Shown here: positions 1 through 10,825 of the stretch, one piece after another | How the letters are laid out: every line of letters begins with the position of its first letter | Numbering within the stretch: the stretch's first letter is position 1 | Assembly: GCA_902491395.1 (NCBI GenBank) | Contig: CABUHO010000030.1 | Location: 1-22,800, forward strand | DNA length: 22,800 bases | Direction: 5' to 3' | Source: an uncultured Collinsella sp. | Lineage (GTDB): Bacteria > Actinomycetota > Coriobacteriia > Coriobacteriales > Coriobacteriaceae | Notes under the pieces: generated by a model | The model's database searches: none | Told to the model about the DNA's origin: nothing | Seen by the model: the letters and a program-made list of their open reading frames with translations, nothing else | Translations under genes and position numbers: made by a program

Positions 1-49
1 GGTTGCTTCGCAAAGTCGTCCAGATAGAGCCTGGCCCGCCCGCGAAGCG

Positions 50-91
50 CCCTGCGACCTACCGGATATTGCCATGACGTGCGTTGGCTGA
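50..91. repeat. 42-nt direct repeat, copy 1 (downstream side of the GH31 gene)
   Basis: Begins CCCTGCGACCTACCGG and ends CGTTGGCTGA. It matches the copy at 6951-6992 at 37 of 42 positions with no gap and in the same orientation. Weaker similarity (a TTCGC-AAGT block) continues on the left side at 7-21. Positions 1-90 hold no recognisable gene. If another minus-strand gene lies to the left, this copy would sit upstream of it, as copy 2 sits upstream of the GH31 gene. Confidence 0.8.
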
Positions 92-133
92 AATAATAAA
101 GCAATGCCCGCCGTCCTTGACGGAGCGGCGGGC
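91..133 (-). terminator. Rho-independent terminator after the GH31 gene
   Basis: Read on the minus strand, the arm GCCCGCCG plus an inner TCC pairs with GGA plus CGGCGGGC across a 5-nt loop, with one bulged C. A U-rich tail (ATTGCTTTATTATTT) follows. It begins about 25 nt beyond the GH31 stop codon, so it should end that transcript. Confidence 0.85.
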
Positions 134-157
134 ACGTTTGCTTAGTTGTCGCTGGGA

Positions 158-3100
158 CTACTTAGCCTTGCTGCGACGATGGAAGAAAGCGCCGATCGCG
201 GCGATGATGGCGCCAAGACCACCGACGGCCGCGACGGTCGCCGCCGTCTGGTCGCCGGTATTGGGGATCGCCGAACCGCTCTTCTTGCTGCCCTGGGCCT
301 TGTCGCCTGCGGGCTTGCCCGCCTGGTTGCCGCCGTTTGAGCCATTGCCGGAACCCTGGTTGCCCGAGCCGCCCTGGTTGCCGGAATCGGCATCCTTGAG
401 GCTCTCAATGGCCAGCTTGAGCTGGTCATAGGCCGCCTGGAGCTGGATGTCGGAAGCATTCTCATCACCCAAGACGTCCTCGGCGTAGGTAATGGCATCC
501 GTCAGGGCCTTGACAGACTCGTCCGTCTTGCCCCTGGTGTCAATCTCCTTCGCCTGCTTGACCAAGGCCTTGAGCTGCTTCTTGGTCGGGTTCTCGACCG
601 GGGTCACCGGAGTCTTCTCAAGCGCGTCGCGAGCACTCTCGAGTGCCTTGAGTGCCTGGTCGACCTCGTCCTGCGTGGCGTTCTCGTCGTTCAGGATGGC
701 GCGGGCGCTCGCCAAGGCGTTCTGGAACGCGGTCCAGGAAGCCTCGGTGTAGTCGCTGGCCTTAAGGTCGCCGGCTGCAACCTCGGCATCAACCTTTTCA
801 ATCGCGGCAGTGAGGTCGTCCTTCGCCACCGGATTGGGAACGGCCGTACCGTAGAACTTGAGCTCCGCCATGCTGCAGTAGGCGTCAACGCTGCCACCGC
901 CGGCGTGGAGCACCTTGACGGTCACGTAGCGACCGCGCGCGGCGCCAAAGCTCATCTGCTTCCAGTCGCCACGGTCGGTGAGCACGCGGCCGTCGTTGTC
1001 GAAGGTAAACGTACCCATCGACGTGGCGGTGCCCATCTCATAACCGTCGGCGGTGTCGGAAACCAGCACCTCGTCCTCAAAGATATCGCCGTTCGTGCCG
1101 CCGTCCTGGCGCGGCAGGAACGTGACGTCGGTGAGATCGTAGTCGCGGCCCAGGTCGACGGTCAGGTACTGGGGCATACCGGCCTTATAGGCCCAGTCGC
1201 TGTGCCAGAGCGTCTGCTCATCGCCGTCAAGAGCGTTGACGGCGTTGCTGCCCTCATAGTCGGCCTCGCTCGAGAAGCCGGTCACCTTGACGTTCTCGCG
1301 GTTCTCGGGCGTGTTGATGAGGCTCTTCTCATCGACGGGGCGCATCTTGAGGCCGTCGATTGCCTTCTCGATCTTGGCCGTGGCGTCTGCGACATCCTTC
1401 TTGCTATAGCTGCCCTGGCCGCCATCGAGGAGCTTCTGAGCCGCCTCGACCGCAGCGGTGAGGGCTGCATAGGAATCCTTGGTGTAGACGGACTCGCTGT
1501 AGCCCGCGGCCTTGGAAAGCGCTGCCATGAGCGCAGAGGTGTCGACACCAGCCTTGACCTCGACCTCATAGGATGCGGTCTTGGAGGGATCGAGCACCGA
1601 CGCCACCGTGATCGTTGCCTTGCCGGCCTTGTTGGCGCGCAGGTAGTAGCTCACGCTATCGCCGGCCTGGACAGCGGAGACGCTCACCACAGAAGGATCG
1701 GAGCTCTCGACCGTCACATAGGGGTAGCCGGCGCTCTCGGGCGTGGCCTTGGCGTCGACGAGCGTCACATCGCCCTCGAAGAACTCGGTCTGGTTCTTGC
1801 CCAGTTCGACACCCTCGATGGCCTCGACACCCTGTGTGTAGTTGAAGTTGATCTCGCGCAGCGTGAGCATCTGGTCACCCGATGCCTCAAGCGGCGTGAT
1901 CTCGACCTTGGTCGCCTTCTTGCCCTTGTTCTCGGCAGAGAGGCCAAAGGCGTAGCGAGCCTGATAGGAATCAAAGCTTCCGCCCGAGAACTCCTGGGTC
2001 GAGCCGTCCTCGAACGTCACGACGGACTTAATCTTCTGCACGGTGCCGTTGCCACCGTTGCGGTTAACGACCTCGACGCTATCGAGTTTCGACGGCGTCT
2101 TGAAGGCGAACGTCATCGTGGCGGGCAGCTTGACGTAGGTCGGCATCTTGCCGTCGATCCAGTTGGGCCCATAGTTCCACAGGAACTCGAAGTCGTTGCC
2201 GCCCTCATTGTTGTCGAACAGTCCGTCATAGCTCTTCTGCTGGATGAGCTTCTCGACGTTGGTGCCGTCGTCGGTGGGGAGCTCGTCGTTGGTCATCGTG
2301 ATGTCAAAGGCGTCGCGGCCGTACTCGGACTTGGTGGGCTGCGGGACACCGGGCATCGTCACGGTGCCATCACTCACGAACTCGAGCGCGTCGCACGCCG
2401 GGCCGACGAGCCAAGACGTCGAGGGCAGCTCGACCTTGCCGGCCGTCTTAGCCTTGAGTTTAAAGCTCGCGACCACACCAGTACTGTTGAAGAGCTTGGC
2501 GTCGCCGCGGTTGGCGAAGGCCAGGTTGATGGTCTGGTGGCCATCCGTGAACTGCACTTTCTCGCGCGAGAGGTTCTCCATGCCCGCCGTCGACGCATCC
2601 TGCGCGATGCTCTCGGAGACATACTCGAACTGGTCGCTGTTGAAGTTGACGAGCGCACCGAGCGCGTTGATGTTCTCGGCGTCGGTGGCGTAGACGTCGA
2701 CCGTGATCTCGTCGCCGGCCTCGACCTCCATCTTGCTCGGGATCACCGCGAGGGTGCCAGCAGCCTTGCCCTTTTGCTTGGTGCCGCCGTCGAGCGCCGC
2801 CATGGTGAAGGAGTAGTCGTACACGTCGTAGACGCCGTTGCCGTTGAGGTCGGCGAAGTGGGCGCGGATCTGGGAGTCGAACGTCGAGGTGTCGGGCTCG
2901 CGGTTCTCAAGACCCAGGTAATTCTTCATGTTGGAGTAGTCGCCGTCGGAGACCGTGGCCTTGTTGAGGTTGGAGCCCACAGCGAAGCCGTCCGTGCCGT
3001 CGGTCTTGTAGATGGCGATCTCGGAGGCGGAGAAGAAGTTGCCCACGGACGCGAGCGGCGTCATACGCACGTAGCGCGCGGCCACGGCGCCGTCGAACGC

Positions 3101-6100
3101 CACCGTCTTGCAAGCGGCGGAGCGCTCCCAGTCGACCTCCTGCGTCGTCCAATGCACGCCGTCGAGGCTCGTCTCGATGCGCATCTTGGTCACAGTGCCG
3201 TTACCGGCATCATCGCGCGGATAGTACTCGAGCTTGTCGAGCTTGTAAGCGCGACCGTAGTCAACGGTAAGCGCCTTGCCCAGATCGTTGCCACCGGAGT
3301 GGAAACCGCCGTCGCCCGACTGGAACTCATGGTCGAAGGCGAGTTCGGCCTTATGGCTACCGTAGAGCGAGCCCTCCCAAGTGATTTCCTCGGCCTCAGG
3401 CACGTTCCGCCACGGGTCGAGCGCAGAGTTCGCCTCAAGCACGTCGCTCCATGCGGAGTAGCCATCGGCGTTGCGCGAACGAATCTGGTAGGTATGCTTG
3501 CTGTTGTAGGCAAGATCGGTATGCGTGAATTCTGCCGCATCGCCCACGGCGAACACAGTGCCGTCTACCTTAAGGTCGTAGGAGGTAGCACCATCGACCT
3601 TCCCCCAGGTGAGCTTAATGCTCGTGGGGGTCGTGGCGTCCTCGGGGGCAGCAAGGTTCGCGGGTGCGGAGAGGTTCTCGTTGAAGCGGTCGGCCGCGAG
3701 CGTGGCATCGGCGTTCACGAAATCGCCCAGTTCGAGCGTCTGCGCTGCCGTGGCGACATCGGTCTTCGCGAACTTGACGTAGACCTTGGGATTCGTGGTG
3801 ATCTTGGTGTTGTTGAAGCTCTCGCCCTGCTCGGCCTCGGTGCTGCCTGCGTCGCTACCGTAGTGGTTGAGGTTGGGGGTCTCGTTGTAGAAGTAGACCG
3901 CCTGGCCGGCCTCGGGGGTCGCGGCGTCAAAGGCCTCCTGCGAGTCGACCTCAACCACGTTGAGCGCGGATCCGCCGTTCTTGGCGGAGACGCTCGTGGG
4001 CTTGGCGGAGACGTTGGCCACAAAGGTCGTGGTGCGGTTGGAGTCGTAGCCGCTGTAGCCGCCCTGCGATGCCTCGGCGGTAAAGGTCGCCGTGCCGCCC
4101 ACCACGCTCGACTTATAGACGGTGCTCACATGCTCACCGTAGGAAATATTGTCGATTGTGCCGTAGGAATCGTCCTCGGTCGTGTTGTTCTCGATGGAGG
4201 AGCCGTCATCCTCGTACTGCGTAAAGCTGCCCTCACCCTCGGTGGCGAAGAACTCGACGATACGCTGGCTGCGATTGGTGCCCTTGGTGTTGGTCTCGGT
4301 CACAGCCTCGGGGTTGTTGTTCTCGGCGTACATCGGCACGATGGCGTTGGCCTTAACAAAGAGTGGCAGCTTCCAAAGCGGAGCCTCGTAGTTGTTGAGG
4401 ACCTGACCGCCGCGGTACTGCTTGCCCGAGAAGTAGTCAATCCAGATGGTGGGATTCTCGTCGGTACCGTAGTTGGGCAGGTAGATACCGTTGCGGACAT
4501 CGTTGCCGTTCTCATCTGCCTGGGTATCCTGATACACCGGTGCCACCAGGAAGTTCTCACCGAACATGTACTGGTACTGCGTCGAGGTGCTTGCGGCGTA
4601 CTCGGAGTTGTCGGAAAGCAGCATGGCGCGGATCATGGGAAGGCCGGTATCGCCGTTGCCCGTGTCGATGTTGGCCGCCGAGGCCGCGCTCGTGTAGATA
4701 TAGGGCATGAGTTGTGCTTTGAGCTTGAGATAGAAGCGCGAGATGCCCGTGTATGGATCGCCGTGCGTCATGGGCGACTTGCGGTAGGTGCCCCAACCGT
4801 CCATGTCAAGCATAGAGGGCGTGAATGTCTTCCACTGGTAGTCGCGAGCGGAGATGATGGGATCGCCACCAAAGATGCCGTCCATATCGGAGCCGATGTT
4901 GGGGTTGCCCGAGAGGCTCTGGCCGATATACGTGGGGATATGGAAGCGAATGTACTCCCAGTTACCGCCGTACTGGTCGCCGGTCCAGATGCCGCCAAAG
5001 CGCTGCGTGCCGGCCCAGCCGTCAAGCGTGATGATGTTGGGGCGCTTGTTGGCGCCGGTGGTCACGGTGTCATAGGCCGTCTTGATGCCGTTGAGGCCAA
5101 AGGAGTAGCCGGAGCCGACCCAAGCGACGTCGGTCTTGAGCGTGGTGATGCCACCAGTCTTAACCTCAGAATCGAAATCGCGCAGCAGATGCCACGGGGT
5201 CTCGGAGTTGCTATCGGGCTCGAGGTTCGACTGGGTCCAGAGACCGGTGCTCACGCCCTTGGAGTTGGCATACTCGGTGAACTTCTTAAGATTGTCGACG
5301 TTGGCGCGCACGGCGTTGAGGCGCTCGGCAGAACTCGTTCCGTCGGAGTTGACGCCGCCGGTCTTGTAGTAACCGTTCTGGCCGTAGCCAGCACCGTAAC
5401 CGTCGTTCGGCAGGAACCAGCCGAGCGGCATGTCGTTGTCCTCGTAGTCATCGATAACCTGCCGGGCGGAGAACTGGCGGTCGAAATCGGTCGCCTTCAT
5501 GTTCTCGGTATCAACCGTAGGGCCCTCACCGTTGAGCGTCTCGGCCGCAAGCGTGCCGTCGAGCTTGTAGCCCGTCGACATGCCGGACTCGTATTTAACG
5601 TCGCCCTTCTCACTCGAGGACTTGCTGCCCTTGGTCTCCCACTTCTTTTGACCCGAGGTCGTTGACCAGCCATCACGGTTATAGGCATTAAGATGACCCA
5701 GGTAGAAACCGTACTCGGGCAGCAGCACCGGATTGCCGGTCACCTTGTAGTAGTCCTGCAGCATCTCGGTTGCCACGTTCGAGGCGCCCTCGTTGGTCGC
5801 CACGAAGTAATAGGCATCAAACTCATTCTCGCTGTGCAAAGTCGTGACCGTCGATGAGTCCGTGGAACCGAAGTCGTAGGAACCCTCTGCAAACGTGTTT
5901 CGGAGCACGCCGTAGCCGTCGCTCGTCCAATAGAACGGGTTGGGCGAGGCAACGCCGCCATCGGTCCAGTTGTTAGTGTTGGAGATGGCGATGGTCTGGT
6001 TGGTGTGCAGGAAGCGGCCGTTCTGGGTGCCGCCGCCAAAGAAGTTCTCGGACTTCTCCTTGGCGAGCGTCTGGACGGTACCCTTCTTATCAAGGTCGAG

Positions 6101-6568
6101 GGGCGCAGACTCAGAAACCACGCCACGGTCGCCTGACTTGATACTCATCTTGCCAGTCGCCTTGTCCAGGATCACGGTCGCCTTTCCGCCGGTGATCTCG
6201 ATAGTGTCGCCCTTGTCGGCAACCGTCGCACTCGGCTTGCTGTAGGTGTCCGAGGTATCGGGCTGAGCCTGGATCTTAGCCGTGTGGGACTTACTGCGCG
6301 GCGTGGCGTACTCGGAAAACTCACCCTTGGGGTCGACGTTATAACGGAAAATACCGTCCTCGAGGAACGTAATACGGCCCTTGATGCCGTCAGCGAAATC
6401 GATGTCGACGACGTTCGAGGCAGACTGAGACACGGTCGCTGAGTCGACACCCTTGAGTGGCGTGGCAATCGCCTGCTGGGGATTGGCAAACACAAGCGTC
6501 GCTGCAGTGGCAACGAGGACCGCGCTTCCCTTCACCCACCGTTTCGTAAAAATGGAATTCCTACACAC
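158..6568 (-). CDS. Secreted, cell-wall-anchored multidomain GH31 glycoside hydrolase (possible alpha-N-acetylgalactosaminidase)
   Basis: Likely cleaves alpha-linked sugars from glycans at the cell surface. The GTG start at 6568 is chosen because AAGGAG lies 5 nt upstream and a signal peptide follows at once (KRWVKG, hydrophobic core, cleavage near A-I-A35). The in-frame ATGs upstream have no ribosome site. Approximate modules: GH31 N-domain and barrel 40-680, beta domains to about 860, Fn3 966-1046, CBM32-like 1061-1190, dockerin-like Ca loop DLNGNGVYDVYD near 1237, cohesin-like 1268-1403, second jelly-roll-like region 1413-1580, Big2-like 1585-1671, FIVAR 1675-1743, CBM32-like 1748-1905, two FIVARs 1913-2058, Gly/Asn/Ser linker, IPNTG 2101-2105, membrane segment, RRSKAK tail. 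D480 in LKTDVAWVG and D531 in WTGDQYGG fit nucleophile and acid/base. This context, rather than the classical WxDMNE, recalls GH31 alpha-GalNAc-ases such as Enterococcus Nag31A. The family is secure; the substrate is inferred. Confidence 0.9.
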   Translation of the reverse strand: MCRNSIFTKRWVKGSAVLVATAATLVFANPQQAIATPLKGVDSATVSQSASNVVDIDFADGIKGRITFLEDGIFRYNVDPKGEFSEYATPRSKSHTAKIQAQPDTSDTYSKPSATVADKGDTIEITGGKATVILDKATGKMSIKSGDRGVVSESAPLDLDKKGTVQTLAKEKSENFFGGGTQNGRFLHTNQTIAISNTNNWTDGGVASPNPFYWTSDGYGVLRNTFAEGSYDFGSTDSSTVTTLHSENEFDAYYFVATNEGASNVATEMLQDYYKVTGNPVLLPEYGFYLGHLNAYNRDGWSTTSGQKKWETKGSKSSSEKGDVKYESGMSTGYKLDGTLAAETLNGEGPTVDTENMKATDFDRQFSARQVIDDYEDNDMPLGWFLPNDGYGAGYGQNGYYKTGGVNSDGTSSAERLNAVRANVDNLKKFTEYANSKGVSTGLWTQSNLEPDSNSETPWHLLRDFDSEVKTGGITTLKTDVAWVGSGYSFGLNGIKTAYDTVTTGANKRPNIITLDGWAGTQRFGGIWTGDQYGGNWEYIRFHIPTYIGQSLSGNPNIGSDMDGIFGGDPIISARDYQWKTFTPSMLDMDGWGTYRKSPMTHGDPYTGISRFYLKLKAQLMPYIYTSAASAANIDTGNGDTGLPMIRAMLLSDNSEYAASTSTQYQYMFGENFLVAPVYQDTQADENGNDVRNGIYLPNYGTDENPTIWIDYFSGKQYRGGQVLNNYEAPLWKLPLFVKANAIVPMYAENNNPEAVTETNTKGTNRSQRIVEFFATEGEGSFTQYEDDGSSIENNTTEDDSYGTIDNISYGEHVSTVYKSSVVGGTATFTAEASQGGYSGYDSNRTTTFVANVSAKPTSVSAKNGGSALNVVEVDSQEAFDAATPEAGQAVYFYNETPNLNHYGSDAGSTEAEQGESFNNTKITTNPKVYVKFAKTDVATAAQTLELGDFVNADATLAADRFNENLSAPANLAAPEDATTPTSIKLTWGKVDGATSYDLKVDGTVFAVGDAAEFTHTDLAYNSKHTYQIRSRNADGYSAWSDVLEANSALDPWRNVPEAEEITWEGSLYGSHKAELAFDHEFQSGDGGFHSGGNDLGKALTVDYGRAYKLDKLEYYPRDDAGNGTVTKMRIETSLDGVHWTTQEVDWERSAACKTVAFDGAVAARYVRMTPLASVGNFFSASEIAIYKTDGTDGFAVGSNLNKATVSDGDYSNMKNYLGLENREPDTSTFDSQIRAHFADLNGNGVYDVYDYSFTMAALDGGTKQKGKAAGTLAVIPSKMEVEAGDEITVDVYATDAENINALGALVNFNSDQFEYVSESIAQDASTAGMENLSREKVQFTDGHQTINLAFANRGDAKLFNSTGVVASFKLKAKTAGKVELPSTSWLVGPACDALEFVSDGTVTMPGVPQPTKSEYGRDAFDITMTNDELPTDDGTNVEKLIQQKSYDGLFDNNEGGNDFEFLWNYGPNWIDGKMPTYVKLPATMTFAFKTPSKLDSVEVVNRNGGNGTVQKIKSVVTFEDGSTQEFSGGSFDSYQARYAFGLSAENKGKKATKVEITPLEASGDQMLTLREINFNYTQGVEAIEGVELGKNQTEFFEGDVTLVDAKATPESAGYPYVTVESSDPSVVSVSAVQAGDSVSYYLRANKAGKATITVASVLDPSKTASYEVEVKAGVDTSALMAALSKAAGYSESVYTKDSYAALTAAVEAAQKLLDGGQGSYSKKDVADATAKIEKAIDGLKMRPVDEKSLINTPENRENVKVTGFSSEADYEGSNAVNALDGDEQTLWHSDWAYKAGMPQYLTVDLGRDYDLTDVTFLPRQDGGTNGDIFEDEVLVSDTADGYEMGTATSMGTFTFDNDGRVLTDRGDWKQMSFGAARGRYVTVKVLHAGGGSVDAYCSMAELKFYGTAVPNPVAKDDLTAAIEKVDAEVAAGDLKASDYTEASWTAFQNALASARAILNDENATQDEVDQALKALESARDALEKTPVTPVENPTKKQLKALVKQAKEIDTRGKTDESVKALTDAITYAEDVLGDENASDIQLQAAYDQLKLAIESLKDADSGNQGGSGNQGSGNGSNGGNQAGKPAGDKAQGSKKSGSAIPNTGDQTAATVAAVGGLGAIIAAIGAFFHRRSKAK

Positions 6569-6695
6569 CTGGACTCCTTCCCTCCGACATGCGGAAGTGT
6601 CGCGGACGCACGCCCTGCAGCATGGCGCACGCATCAAACGGGAGGGGTGTTCGGTACATTCCGTGCAGCGGGCCCACCCGTTACCAAGTGGTCAA

Positions 6696-6832
6696 CTGGT
6701 AGTAACCAGATATCCACCTATTAGGTTGAATCAGCATACAGGAGCAGTTGCGCAACCAAGTTCGGAATTCTCCCAGTGGTATTAAAATGAGCGTCAATGG
6801 CAAAGTGGGCTTAATAAGCCACACCAATTGGT
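6696..6832. promoter_or_regulatory. Cluster of palindromes upstream of the GH31 gene (possible operators)
   Basis: Four dyad sites lie 130-265 nt upstream of the GTG start: CTGGT-AGTA-ACCAG (6696-6709), the perfect 10-mer GTTGCGCAAC (6747-6756), GGCTTA-A-TAAGCC (6808-6820) and the perfect 10-mer ACCAATTGGT (6823-6832). GTTGCGCAAC has the central CG expected of a LacI-family operator core. Sugar-responsive LacI-type repressors commonly control glycosidase genes. No regulator gene is in the window and no convincing -35/-10 pair was found, so the assignment is inferred. Confidence 0.4.
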
Positions 6833-6950
6833 TCTTCTCCCAAATATCAATTAAGCAAAAATGTACTGTTTATCTGGTATTACACAGACCATACCTTTCC
6901 CTCGGGAACTGGACTTCGCGAAGTTTCCCGAAGAAAAGGCTCAGCCGCCA

Positions 6951-6992
6951 CCCTGCGACCTACCGGGGATTGCTATGACATACGTTGGCTGA
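6951..6992. repeat. 42-nt direct repeat, copy 2 (upstream side of the GH31 gene)
   Basis: This is the partner of the repeat at 50-91, with five substitutions and no gaps. On the minus strand the unit starts TCAGCCAACG and contains CCGGTAGGTCGCAGGG. In this copy a 6-bp TCAGCC/GGCTGA pairing (6941-6946 with 6987-6992) could close the element as a stem. It lies about 380 nt upstream of the GH31 start. Confidence 0.8.
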
Positions 6993-7029
6993 TTTGGTTT
7001 GAATAGAAAGGTTGACAGAGGGTGGTGGG

Positions 7030-7225
7030 CAGTTAGTTCAGATTTGTATTTTTTTGGCAGTGGCTTTTGCTTAATCATCTCGGTTTTTGAGTCACTGGGA
7101 CCCAGCGATAAGCCTTTTCCGCCCTTGAGTAAGCATATCTGCCTCATTAGGAAAGCGAAAACAGTTCAATTGAGCCTAAATTAACCGACTTCTGCTCTTT
7201 GAGAAATACAAATCTGAACTAACTG
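7030..7225. mobile_element. 196-bp element with perfect 22-bp terminal inverted repeats (MITE-like)
   Basis: The left end (7030-7051, starting CAGTTAGTTCAGATTTG) is the exact reverse complement of the right end (7204-7225). The interior is AT-richer than the surrounding genes and has no convincing coding sequence; a 61-codon frame across it has no ribosome site or recognisable product. Size and perfect ends fit a non-autonomous miniature transposable element. No clear target-site duplication is visible, and a transcribed long hairpin is the alternative. Confidence 0.5.
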
Positions 7226-7293
7226 TCCAAAGACATATCTCTCCCTTGGTAAAAGGCCTTCATATGATTGCAATTCACCTGAAGGCCCCATAC

Positions 7294-7345
7294 AAAATGT
7301 GGGCTCTGTCGTCCGAATGAACGACAGAGCCCACACTCATTTTCT
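7294..7345. terminator. Strong, probably bidirectional terminator hairpin downstream of carB
   Basis: A perfect 15-bp stem (7298-7312, TGTGGGCTCTGTCGT, with 7321-7335) encloses an 8-nt loop. It is flanked by AAAATG on the left and CATTTT on the right, so each strand has a short U-run after the stem. In the minus direction it would stop readthrough from carB before the GH31 region. Confidence 0.7.
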
Positions 7346-7407
7346 GTTCAGCCCCAATCATCGCGCAAAGCCCCTTCGGCAGCACACGGTGCAATTGAGT
7401 CACCGTA

Positions 7408-7498
7408 GGCCGGGGCGGGAGGGGCCGAGTTTCCTCCTGAACGACTCTGCTTGCAGCCGGAGCGAAAGGGGGAAATCCCGGCCCCTCCCGCCCCGGCC
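7408..7498. repeat. Long GC-rich inverted repeat just after carB
   Basis: The 20-bp arms 7408-7427 (GGCCGGGGCGGGAGGGGCCG) and 7479-7498 are perfectly complementary. A second, imperfect 8-bp pairing continues inside (TTTCCTCC near 7430-7437 with GGGGGAAA near 7468-7475). The structure starts 12 nt beyond the carB stop. It lacks a U-tract, so it is not a standard terminator. It may be a 3' UTR stabilising hairpin or a dispersed palindromic repeat. Confidence 0.75.
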
Positions 7499-7509
7499 GG
7501 ACAGGTCAA

Positions 7510-10824
<3,315 letters not shown>

Positions 10825-10825
10825 G

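Noticed and set aside
905..5665. A 1586-codon open frame on the plus strand opposite the GH31 gene
   Set aside because: It is a shadow of the G/C-rich third positions of the real gene. It has no recognisable domain, and its sequence is dominated by Val, Gly, Leu, Ala, Arg and His repeats typical of antisense frames. The minus strand encodes clear GH31, CBM and anchor motifs.
6999..7184. A 61-codon plus-strand frame inside the inverted-repeat element
   Set aside because: There is no ribosome site and no recognisable protein, and most of it lies inside the 196-bp element. It could be a remnant but cannot be supported as a gene.
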